Positions 15,656 to 21,980 of a stretch of DNA of 24,825 nt are shown in pieces. The notes beneath the pieces are model-generated. The model ran no database searches. It had not been told where the DNA came from and saw nothing but the letters and a program-made list of their open reading frames with translations. Position 1 is the first letter of the stretch; the number at the start of each line of letters is the position of its first letter. A program made the position numbers and the translations under genes. The stretch is from an uncultured Eubacterium sp. (GTDB lineage: Bacteria > Bacillota > Clostridia > Peptostreptococcales > Anaerovoracaceae): NCBI GenBank assembly GCA_900542385.1, contig UQNP01000011.1:1-24825 (forward strand). The letters are read 5' to 3'.

Positions 15656-16348
15656 ATGGAAGCAAGAGAAATAATAGAATATATAGGGAATGCAGAAAAA
15701 AAGACACCTGTAAAGGTCTATGTAAAGGAAAAGGAAAACGTTGATTTTGAAGGATGTAAAGTTTTCGGAAGCGGAGATAAGATAGTTTTCGGAGACTGGA
15801 AAGACGTGGAAAAAATCCTGGCGGAAAACGCGGATAAGATAGAAGATTACGTTGTAGAAAACGATTGCAGAAATTCGGCTATACCTCTTCTAGACATGAA
15901 AAATGTAAAAGCGAGAATAGAGCCGGGCGCTTTGATACGGGATAAAGTGGAGATCGGAGATAATGCCGTGATAATGATGGGTGCTGTAATAAACATTGGC
16001 GCTGTCATAGGTGAGGGCACGATGATAGATATGGGCGCCGTACTGGGAGGAAGGGCCACAGTCGGAAAACGCTGCCATATAGGAGCGGGCACCGTGCTTG
16101 CAGGAGTCATCGAGCCGCCGAGCGCACAGCCTGTAGTTGTGGAAGACGATGTAGTAATAGGTGCGAATGCTGTAGTTCTTGAAGGGTGCAGGATCGGAAA
16201 GGGCTCCGTAGTGGCTGCGGGAGCTGTAGTTGTGGATGATGTACCTGAGGGGGTTGTAGTTGCGGGTATACCTGCAAGAGTTATAAAGGATGTAGCGGAT
16301 ACTGCTTCAGAAAAGATAGAAGTAGTGGATATATTGAGAAGATTGTAA
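15656..16348 (+). CDS. dapH: Tetrahydrodipicolinate N-acetyltransferase
   Basis: This enzyme acetylates tetrahydrodipicolinate with acetyl-CoA, which commits the cell to the acetylase variant of diaminopimelate synthesis. The 230-residue protein has the DapH N-terminal domain, with [20 protein letters not shown] and [17 protein letters not shown] left-handed parallel beta-helix of hexapeptide repeats follows (about 85-205). It includes [57 protein letters not shown] and [20 protein letters not shown]. It matches DapH rather than succinyl-type DapD in length and sequence. AGGAGA lies 10 nt before the start. It is the last gene of the operon and is followed at once by a terminator. Confidence 0.95.
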   Translation: MEAREIIEYIGNAEKKTPVKVYVKEKENVDFEGCKVFGSGDKIVFGDWKDVEKILAENADKIEDYVVENDCRNSAIPLLDMKNVKARIEPGALIRDKVEIGDNAVIMMGAVINIGAVIGEGTMIDMGAVLGGRATVGKRCHIGAGTVLAGVIEPPSAQPVVVEDDVVIGANAVVLEGCRIGKGSVVAAGAVVVDDVPEGVVVAGIPARVIKDVADTASEKIEVVDILRRL

Positions 16349-16376
16349 AAAACAGAACGTAAACGGGGATAAGTAT

Positions 16377-16426
16377 AAAACATCCCGGACTTTTGAAATA
16401 TCAAAGGTTCGAGATGTTTTTTTGTA
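16377..16426 (+). terminator. Terminator of the lysine operon
   Basis: A 20-bp stem (16377-16396 with 16401-16420) with a 4-nt loop contains two G-U pairs and one mismatch and is followed by a run of T. Its outer arms (AAAACATCCC and GAGATGTTTT) are nearly the same as those of the terminator at 977-1031, including the mismatch position. Confidence 0.9.
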
Positions 16427-16499
16427 CAAAAAAGCGTTAGGCTCAAAGCGTATAGAACGTGCATGTGCCAGATGGAAAGAAAAATTCTGCAGTGGATGC

Positions 16500-16661
16500 A
16501 TGGAGCAGGATCCGGACTTGAAAAAAGTATATGAGGAAGAAGATAGCTTCAGGACAGATGATCATGTTGTGATTTTGGAGAAAATGATAGAAAAACAGCA
16601 GCAAAAGATATGTGAACAGCAGACAGAAATAGAAAACCTGCGTAAGAAATTAAATATTTAA
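16500..16661 (+). CDS. Possible small coiled-coil protein, start uncertain
   Basis: An open frame running to TAA 16659-16661 has plausible codon use. From ATG 16500 it gives 53 residues: an acidic start (MEQDPDLKKVYEEED) and then a heptad-like helix (EKMIEKQQQKICEQQTEIENLRKKL). Upstream codons back to a TTG at 16422 also read like protein (RACARWKEKFCSGC), but that start would lie in the dapH terminator. No good ribosome binding site fits either start. It may be a degraded remnant that lost its 5' end, or a small real gene. It is followed by its own terminator and the recombinase gene. No family was recognised. Confidence 0.3.
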   Translation: MEQDPDLKKVYEEEDSFRTDDHVVILEKMIEKQQQKICEQQTEIENLRKKLNI

Positions 16662-16686
16662 AAAATAACAAAGCTAAAGTTAATAA

Positions 16687-16720
16687 AAAACAGGAGGCCT
16701 ATCATTTGGTCTCCTGTTTT
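16687..16720 (+). terminator. Intrinsic terminator upstream of the recombinase gene
   Basis: AAAACAGGAGGCC (16687-16699) pairs with GGTCTCCTGTTTT (16708-16720), 13 bp with one G-U and an 8-nt loop. It ends in TTTTAAT. It closes the small ORF region and insulates the recombinase gene from the lysine operon. Confidence 0.8.
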
Positions 16721-16760
16721 AATATGTTGGCGGAAGATATACGCAGGAAAGGTTTATAAA

Positions 16761-16799
16761 AGCATAACGCTCTATCAAGAGATTGTTTTATGCTAAAAT
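16761..16799 (+). promoter_or_regulatory. Candidate promoter region of the recombinase gene
   Basis: TGCTAAAAT (16791-16799) is an extended -10 element (TGN before TAAAAT, 16794-16799), about 85 nt before the recombinase start. It overlaps a nested inverted repeat: AGCATAA (16761-16767) pairs with TTATGCT just before TAAAAT, and CTCT/AGAG (16770-16773, 16778-16781) lies inside. The symmetry could be an operator for a regulator or for the recombinase itself. No clear -35 is seen. Confidence 0.35.
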
Positions 16800-16882
16800 A
16801 TCGTTATCAGTCAGATGGGTAATTTCTTAATGGATTTATGGGATTAACCATAAATGTATCGCAGTAGAAAGGGGGAAAGAAA

Positions 16883-17710
16883 ATGCGTGAAATACTTGAC
16901 ATGTATAAAGTTTATCTTGAAGAAAAAGAGCGATGCGATTCGACTATAGTACAGTATTTGAGGGAAGCGGAAAGATTTATTTCTGAGCTTGGAGACGGTG
17001 AAATTTTAACAAAAGCAAAAGTCATAGCATATAAGGAGAAATTATGTGAACAGTATAGAATATCAAGCGTCAATGCAAAAATAGCAGCAGTAAACAGTTT
17101 CCTTGAATACATAGGAAAGAGTGATATAAAAGTTCGGTGTATAAGAATACAGAAACAGATATACTGCTCGCAAAAGAAAGAGCTTACAAGGAAGGATTAT
17201 CTGAAACTTTTAAGATATGCGGAAAAAAGCGGTAATGAGAGATTGAGTTTGATTTTACAAACACTTGGAGGTACAGGGATAAGAGTATCGGAATTAAAGT
17301 ATATAACTGTGGAAGCGGTTGAGAGAGGAGAGGCGTGTATTTTGCTGAAAGGAAAAAATCGAGTGATATTGATATCCGGCAGACTGCAAAAACAGTTGAA
17401 ACATTATATAACGCGGAAAGATATTGATGCAGGACCGGTTTTTGTGACTCGAAATATGAAACCGCTGGATAGATCAAATATATGGAAAATGTTTAAAAGA
17501 TTAGGGGAAAGGGCGGGAGTAGAAAATTCAAAAGTATTCCCGCATAATATCAGGCATTTGTTTGCAAAGTGTTTTTATGATAAAGAAAAGGATATCGCGA
17601 AACTTGCCGATGTACTCGGGCACAGCAGTATTAACACCACTCGTATATATATCATAACTTCAGGGTATGAGCATCGCAGAATTCTTGATACTTTGGGGTT
17701 AGTGATATGA
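16883..17710 (+). CDS. Tyrosine site-specific recombinase, probable invertase of the adjacent switch
   Basis: The 275-residue protein is a complete tyrosine recombinase. The N-terminal core-binding SAM-like domain spans about 1-85. The catalytic domain has R134 in GGTGIRVSEL, a Lys in LLKGKNRVI (156/158), H221 and R224 in PHNIRHLFA, H247 in LGHSSINTTRIYI, and the nucleophile Y256. It cuts and rejoins DNA through a phosphotyrosine link. It lacks the arm-binding domain of phage integrases and is close in size to Xer/invertase-type enzymes. AAGGGGGAAAG precedes ATG 16883. Its stop codon's last base is the first base of a 24-bp inverted repeat, whose partner lies 280 bp downstream. That makes it the likely catalyst of inversion of 17710-18013. 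No phage genes are near. Confidence 0.9.
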   Translation: MREILDMYKVYLEEKERCDSTIVQYLREAERFISELGDGEILTKAKVIAYKEKLCEQYRISSVNAKIAAVNSFLEYIGKSDIKVRCIRIQKQIYCSQKKELTRKDYLKLLRYAEKSGNERLSLILQTLGGTGIRVSELKYITVEAVERGEACILLKGKNRVILISGRLQKQLKHYITRKDIDAGPVFVTRNMKPLDRSNIWKMFKRLGERAGVENSKVFPHNIRHLFAKCFYDKEKDIAKLADVLGHSSINTTRIYIITSGYEHRRILDTLGLVI

Positions 17711-17733
17711 CCACATAATTTGCATTATGTGGT
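17710..17733 (+). repeat. Left inverted repeat (recombination site) of the invertible segment
   Basis: Ten-base arms ACCACATAAT and ATTATGTGGT surround the asymmetric centre TTGC. This is the form of a tyrosine recombinase core site: two inverted binding arms around a crossover region. The reverse complement is found perfectly at 17990-18013. The first base is the last base of the recombinase stop codon. Confidence 0.88.
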
Positions 17734-17775
17734 AAAAATCAAATGACTGCAAATAAACTGTAAATAGATAATGAC

Positions 17776-17804
17776 AGTATAATTAAAATATTTATTCATG
17801 TCAA
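17776..17804 (-). promoter_or_regulatory. Strong sigma-A promoter inside the invertible segment, facing left
   Basis: Bottom strand: TTGACA (17799-17804), a 17-nt spacer and TATACT (17776-17781), eleven of twelve consensus bases. It is the best promoter match I found in the window. In the present orientation transcription would start near 17769, cross the left inverted repeat and run antisense into the recombinase gene. Confidence 0.8.
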
Positions 17805-17847
17805 TAGAGCTTATCGCCTAAAACCGTTTTATCGTATGTTAAACAAC

Positions 17848-17877
17848 CCCTCCGTATTTTGATAAAAGTACGAAGGG
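17848..17877. terminator. Hairpin at the centre of the invertible segment
   Basis: CCCTCCGTATTTT (17848-17860) pairs with AAAGTACGAAGGG (17865-17877), with one mismatch and one G-U. Its centre (17862.5) almost coincides with the inversion axis (17861.5), so it keeps its place in both orientations. It is followed by TATCTTTATTTG on the top strand and by GTTGTTTAAC on the bottom. It may act as a weak terminator that shields the surface gene from recombinase read-through. Confidence 0.45.
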
Positions 17878-17989
17878 TATCTTTATTTGCAAATCTTGAA
17901 AAAATTTTTTTATCTGATCAAAAAATCCTTTAAAAATGTTTTAGATATAGGGTTTTATGCAGTAAAAGTTTATGCAACGTATGCAATTA

Positions 17990-18013
17990 ACCACATAATG
18001 CAAATTATGTGGT
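17990..18013 (-). repeat. Right inverted repeat (recombination site) of the invertible segment
   Basis: This is the perfect reverse complement of 17710-17733, with the centre reading GCAA on the top strand. One extra symmetric base pair (A 17989, T 18014) extends its own palindrome but not the match to the left site. No further copy of these arms was found in the window. Confidence 0.88.
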
Positions 18014-18088
18014 TGTTTGGATTAGGGTCGTTATGACTGGCAACAGGAGAAGAGCTCTTAGGGGAGAGCAGATAAGGAGAGAAGTACG

Positions 18089-19399
18089 ATGAAATGTAAA
18101 AAACGGATAGGAGTATCTATAATCCTTGCGCTGTGTATGGTGTTTACTTTGATTCCGGGATCAGTCTTTGCACAGGATAACAACATCATAACTTTCAGTG
18201 AATTTATAGAGGATCTTGAAGCGGATGGCAAGTTCGATGGAGGAGGGGCTACTGTTAAGTGGGAGCCCGATGAGAATGTTAATGTAATACACCGTATACA
18301 AAATAACAATGCGCAGTATCAGATCCTCAGTGGAAAAGATGTGGATTTAGAAATATCAAATGCAAGATTTGAATATGTACCGGCAGACATTCCGAATCAT
18401 AGTGATGGTTGGAGCGGTATCAATAAAGATTATACAAAAGATGAAATCAGAAATGCTGAGTTTCAGTTTTTGAATAGCGGGAATGTCAGTGTAACGAATT
18501 GTACATTTGAAAAAATAATAGTTAGTCCTTACGGACCTGGAGATGACAAGAACATCAATGCTGATCGCAATACTGCGATTACAGGTTGTTCGTTCAGTAA
18601 TGTATACAATGCATATGCATTGAAAGATATTTATACTGGTAATGCTGTGATTGAAGACAATATATTCAGTAATTGCAGCGGCGCTATATATTTTGAAGGC
18701 TCTGTATCAAGAAGCAATCTTGAAATTACAGGTAATACATTTGATACCATAGATAAATATGCAGCTGCGGGCAAAGAAAATACCAGAGGAATAATTCAGT
18801 TCAGCAGCAGGTGTGCAGTTGATGAAAACACAGAGTTCACTTTTGCTGATAATACGATAACTGGAAATTTGATTAAAGATGAAGTGATAGGCGATAGCAA
18901 TGCGGGAATGCCTGTTATAAGACAGTTCAGCAATTTAGGAAAAATTATCGTTAATGGTTGGATACCAGGTGAGGCTTTTTCTATAAAACTTGATGCTGAG
19001 GAAGATGATCTGACACTTCCTGATATGCCGTCGGGGATTGTGAATGATGTGCAGTATGATTTTATGGGATGGGCTGATACGAGTGCATATGCCGGAGCTG
19101 AAGATATTACTAATGAAACACAGTTCTTAAATGCCGGAGACGCTGGAAAGGCGGGACAGTTCTACTATGCTGTATGGAAAGCTACGCCAAAACAGACTGC
19201 TGAAACTACAGAGCCTTCAGTTCCTGGAGCGACAAACGGAAATAATGATAATGGTCAGGGACATGACGCAGGCAAAGCTGTACAGACGGGAGATACGTTC
19301 AACATGATTCCTTGGATAGCACTTATGTGTGCTGCTGGTATAGGAGCTTTATCGCTTATACTGTTTTCGAGAAAAAAAGGAAATAAAGCAGATCATTGA
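18089..19399 (+). CDS. Putatively phase-variable secreted beta-helix surface protein with TGD-type C-terminal anchor
   Basis: The 436-residue protein starts with a signal peptide (1-28, cleaved after SVFA). Residues about 75-260 hold repeats typical of right-handed beta-helix proteins: NVSVTNCTFEKI, NTAITGCSFSNV, NAVIEDNIFSNCSGAIYF and NLEITGNTFDTI. Residues about 325-365 (YDFMGWADTSAYAG ... YYAVWKA) resemble a Listeria-Bacteroides repeat. After a Thr/Pro/Gly/Asn linker comes VQTGDTFNMIPW, a membrane helix (about 406-427) and RKKGNK, a sorting-signal-like end of the TGD kind seen in Firmicute surface proteins; a strict LPXTG is absent. The likely location is the cell wall or outer membrane face, in adhesion or glycan binding (inferred). 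AAGGAGAG precedes the ATG. Only the invertible promoter seems able to drive it strongly. Confidence 0.85.
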   Translation: MKCKKRIGVSIILALCMVFTLIPGSVFAQDNNIITFSEFIEDLEADGKFDGGGATVKWEPDENVNVIHRIQNNNAQYQILSGKDVDLEISNARFEYVPADIPNHSDGWSGINKDYTKDEIRNAEFQFLNSGNVSVTNCTFEKIIVSPYGPGDDKNINADRNTAITGCSFSNVYNAYALKDIYTGNAVIEDNIFSNCSGAIYFEGSVSRSNLEITGNTFDTIDKYAAAGKENTRGIIQFSSRCAVDENTEFTFADNTITGNLIKDEVIGDSNAGMPVIRQFSNLGKIIVNGWIPGEAFSIKLDAEEDDLTLPDMPSGIVNDVQYDFMGWADTSAYAGAEDITNETQFLNAGDAGKAGQFYYAVWKATPKQTAETTEPSVPGATNGNNDNGQGHDAGKAVQTGDTFNMIPWIALMCAAGIGALSLILFSRKKGNKADH

Positions 19400-19427
19400 G
19401 AGTGATTCTTCAAAATAAATGAAGATG

Positions 19428-19478
19428 AAAAGAGAAAGCTTAGGACAGTTGTCTTTACAAAAGCTTTCTCTTTTTCAT
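19428..19478. terminator. Bidirectional terminator between the surface gene and corA
   Basis: AAAAGAGAAAGCTT (19428-19441) and AAGCTTTCTCTTTT (19461-19474) form a perfect 14-bp stem. The top strand continues TTTTTCATTATT, and the bottom strand TTTTCATCTTC. The right arm lies within the last codons of the leftward corA-like gene. Confidence 0.88.
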
Positions 19479-20399
19479 TATTATCAGAACAAGTATGCAT
19501 ATTACAGCAGTTCCGATGCAGATGATACCGAATCCATGAGCTGTTTCAGAAAGAGGCATCCAGCGTCCGTCCACGTTCATACCGTAGATACCGGAAATTA
19601 TGGTAGGTATACCCATTACAAGAGTGATTGCTGTAAGAAGCTTCATTACGCGGTTGAGCTTGTCGTTTATGATGTTTGATATAAGTTCTCTTGAGCCGTG
19701 CATGATGTTGATGTATATATCGGTCATTTCCACAGCCTGCTGATTTTCTATCACCACATCATCAAGGAGCTCTGTGTCTTCAGAATAATGTTTTATTCTC
19801 TCATAGCGCACGAGTCTGTCGATCACCAGCATATTGGATTTGAGGGATGCAGTGAAATATACAAGATTGGATTCGAGTTCATGCAGGTCTATCAGATCGG
19901 TATCTTCTGTCTTGTTGTTTATAGCTCTGTTTTCTATATCCTTTCGTGTGCGGTCGATGTATCTGAGCAGCCGCTGATATTCTACGGCTACGGCGTAGAG
20001 GAGCTGATATACGAAGCGTGTCTGTTTTTTTGTACTGAAAGACTGATTGGTCCTTTTTATAAAAGATGAAAGTATATCGCTTTGTTCGGCGCAGACTGTG
20101 ATGATGTTGTGTTTAGTCAGAAATACACCCAGAGGTATCGTTGTATATGCAGCCCTGTCGTGGCGCACTTCTTCGCTTGGGATATCAACAAGGATAAACG
20201 TATATCCTTCGCTTTGCTCGACTCGAGATGTTTCTTCGTCATCGAGTATGGCTATGATGTCATCTGCGTCGATTTTGTATTGTTCGGCTATAGTGTTGAT
20301 CTCTTCCGGAGAAGGGTTAGCCAGGTCCACCCATACGCCTTCTTCATGTTCCGTTGTTTCTGAAAGGATTCCGTTGCGCGTTTTATAGATTTTGAGCAT
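19455..20399 (-). CDS. corA: CorA family divalent metal transporter
   Basis: CorA proteins are homopentameric channels for Mg2+ (some for Co2+, Ni2+ or Zn2+) in the cell membrane. The protein of 314 residues has a large cytosolic alpha/beta and helical N-terminal domain with IPLGVFLTKHNIITV. A long stalk helix leads to two C-terminal membrane helices. The first ends in the signature G-M-N (about 273-275, in SGIYGMNVDG) and the second runs GIICIGTAVICILVLIIM before the basic tail KKRKLL. The start is ATG 20399, with GGGAGG 8 nt upstream; a GTG at 20408 overlaps that site and is rejected. A candidate promoter lies at 20428-20456. The selected metal cannot be told from sequence. Confidence 0.92.
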   Translation of the reverse strand: MLKIYKTRNGILSETTEHEEGVWVDLANPSPEEINTIAEQYKIDADDIIAILDDEETSRVEQSEGYTFILVDIPSEEVRHDRAAYTTIPLGVFLTKHNIITVCAEQSDILSSFIKRTNQSFSTKKQTRFVYQLLYAVAVEYQRLLRYIDRTRKDIENRAINNKTEDTDLIDLHELESNLVYFTASLKSNMLVIDRLVRYERIKHYSEDTELLDDVVIENQQAVEMTDIYINIMHGSRELISNIINDKLNRVMKLLTAITLVMGIPTIISGIYGMNVDGRWMPLSETAHGFGIICIGTAVICILVLIIMKKRKLL

Positions 20400-20427
20400 A
20401 TTTCTCACCTCCCATTCGACTTATATC

Positions 20428-20456
20428 AGTTTACATGATAAAAAAGTCTGCGTCAA
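20428..20456 (-). promoter_or_regulatory. Candidate promoter of the corA gene
   Basis: On the bottom strand TTGACG (20451-20456), a 17-nt spacer and TAAACT (20428-20433) lie about 29 nt before the start codon. The -35 overlaps the last bases of the upstream activator gene, so corA can be expressed apart from it. Confidence 0.45.
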
Positions 20457-21829
20457 TTTTTCTTTGGAGGTTGGGTAATGTATTTCTGTATAAGCTTATT
20501 AGCTTTTGTCTGGCTTATTTGCAGATATTCCGCAAGCTTGCGGCTGCTGCCGGCACGTTTGTATGCTTCACGTATTATATTGGATTCATAATCCTCCATT
20601 GCTCTTTGATATGAAAATGGACAGTTGAAATCGGAGGTTTTCATATTATCTATGCTGAAAAATGTTTCCGGCAGTGAATTGAACCCGAATACATCCCCTT
20701 CTGCGCTGAGAACGCCGCGTTCTATGACATTTGAAAGTTCCCTTACATTACCGTGCCACGGGTATCTGAAGAACAGAGATAAAACATCTTCTGAGATGTC
20801 CACGTTCTTATTGTATTTTTTATTGAATAGATGGAGAAAGTATGCGCATAGCGGTTTGATATCATCTTTACGCATTCTTATAGGAGGGATTATAATATCA
20901 AATACATTCAAACGATGGTACAGATCCTCTCGAAATTTTCCGGCAGCTACCATGTTTTTCAGTTCACAGTTGGTGGCGCATATTATTCTCAGATCAAGCT
21001 TTTTTGTTTGACCGGAGCCTACGGGAGTGATGGTCCCTTCCTGAAGTGTGTGGAGAAATTTTGATTGAAGTTCATAGGTGAGTTCACCTATTTCATCCAG
21101 AAAAATGGTGCCGCCGTCAGCCATTTCAAATAGCCCTTTTTTTCCTTCCTTGTCTGCGCCCGTAAAAGCCCCTTTTTCGTATCCGAAAAGCTCTGATTCT
21201 ATGATGTTGGGATTAAGGCTTGATACGTTTATGGAAACAAAAGGTTTTTCGTGCCGAGGATTGTGTTCATGTATGTACTTGGCAAGGAGACTTTTTCCGG
21301 TTCCGGTTTCTCCGAGTATCAGAACGGTTGCATCTGTTGAAGCGATCTTATCTGCGGATTCCATGGTCTTTTTCATTACGGAGCTTTTGTAAATTATGGA
21401 AGTTTTGCTGACTGATGTTTCTGTATCGTTGTCTGTATAGTCCGGCATATTCGGAGACATCATCCTGAACAATTCGGACTCATCCTGCCTTGCTGTTTGC
21501 AGTACGTATTTTACGTGTCCCGGTCTGTCGAAGACAGGGATGGATATAGTTGTGATGTTAAGACCTAAAAAGGTTTTCTGCCGTTGTATTATAGCCCTTT
21601 TTTCTTTGAATGTAGCCTTTACACAGGTGGGATGCCACCAATTTTCATTGGCAGTACATTCGTCGATAGTCTTGCCAAGTATGTCTCCTGATGAAACGCC
21701 TATATGCCTGTAGGCTGCATTATTGCAGTAGATTGCTCTGTAATTTTCATCCCATATGAATATTTCGTCGTAGCTGTTGTCCAGGATTCTTATGAGTTCA
21801 TTTAAAGTGAGTTCTTCGTTGAGCAGCAT
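20453..21829 (-). CDS. PAS-domain sigma-54-dependent transcriptional activator
   Basis: This is an enhancer-binding protein that opens sigma-54 RNA polymerase complexes using ATP. Of 458 residues, about 10-115 form a PAS sensor (LIRILDNSYDEIFIWDENYRA ... YRHIGVSSGDILGKTI). The AAA+ domain has Walker A GETGTGKS (about 173-180), the sigma-54 contact loop GAFTGA (220-225) and Walker B GGTIFLDEIGEL. The end is a Fis/TyrR-like helix-turn-helix (SSRKLAEYLQISQTKANKLIQKY). ATG 21829 is chosen because AAGGAG lies 10 nt upstream; the ATG at 21856 would put that site inside the gene. There is no receiver domain, so the signal is probably a ligand sensed by PAS. It lies just downstream of the BCCT/CoA-transferase operon, the likely target. 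Confidence 0.93.
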   Translation of the reverse strand: MLLNEELTLNELIRILDNSYDEIFIWDENYRAIYCNNAAYRHIGVSSGDILGKTIDECTANENWWHPTCVKATFKEKRAIIQRQKTFLGLNITTISIPVFDRPGHVKYVLQTARQDESELFRMMSPNMPDYTDNDTETSVSKTSIIYKSSVMKKTMESADKIASTDATVLILGETGTGKSLLAKYIHEHNPRHEKPFVSINVSSLNPNIIESELFGYEKGAFTGADKEGKKGLFEMADGGTIFLDEIGELTYELQSKFLHTLQEGTITPVGSGQTKKLDLRIICATNCELKNMVAAGKFREDLYHRLNVFDIIIPPIRMRKDDIKPLCAYFLHLFNKKYNKNVDISEDVLSLFFRYPWHGNVRELSNVIERGVLSAEGDVFGFNSLPETFFSIDNMKTSDFNCPFSYQRAMEDYESNIIREAYKRAGSSRKLAEYLQISQTKANKLIQKYITQPPKKN

Positions 21830-21875
21830 TTGTTGCCATCTCCTTTGTATTTGCATTGGTGAAACGTAATGATTT

Positions 21876-21884
21876 ATTATATCA
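21876..21884 (-). promoter_or_regulatory. Extended -10 promoter of the sigma-54 activator gene
   Basis: On the bottom strand TGATATAAT (perfect TATAAT at 21876-21881 with a TG extension) lies about 47 nt before the start codon. No strong -35 is seen. It sits between the terminator of the transporter operon and the activator gene. Confidence 0.4.
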
Positions 21885-21922
21885 TGTTTTTATTAGGGAT
21901 ATATGTTTGTGTGTGAAAATCA

Positions 21923-21957
21923 GAACACACCGCTGTAGAGAAATAGGCGGTGCGTTC
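21923..21957 (-). terminator. Terminator after the BCCT transporter gene
   Basis: GAACGCACCGC and GCGGTGTGTTC (bottom strand, 21957 to 21923) form an 11-bp stem with one G-U pair and a 13-nt loop. TGATTTTC follows. It begins 24 nt past the transporter stop codon. The T-tract is modest. Confidence 0.65.
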
Positions 21958-21980
21958 ATTATCATTTTATCTTACATAGT

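Larger units (their letters stand above)
17710..18013. other. Predicted invertible promoter segment (phase-variation switch)
   Basis: Two perfect 24-bp inverted repeats bound 256 bp of AT-rich, non-coding DNA between a tyrosine recombinase gene and a surface protein gene. The asymmetric centre (TTGC versus GCAA) puts the sites in inverted orientation, so recombination would flip the segment rather than delete it. The one strong promoter inside (17776-17804) faces left in this copy. After inversion it would lie at about 17919-17947, face right, and start transcription near 17954, about 135 nt before the surface gene ATG. In this orientation I find no good rightward promoter in the segment or in 18014-18088. 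The copy read here is therefore judged OFF. Confidence 0.82.

Noticed and set aside
17881..17960. Possible rightward promoter near the right repeat in the present orientation (TTGAAA, or TATAGG near 17945)
   Set aside because: No -35/-10 pair with 16-18 nt spacing and reasonable matches was found, in contrast to the strong leftward promoter.
21830..21860. Sigma-54-like TGGCA ... TGCTG before the activator gene
   Set aside because: The GG-to-GC spacing is 8 nt instead of 10, and the match covers the ribosome binding site and start codon.
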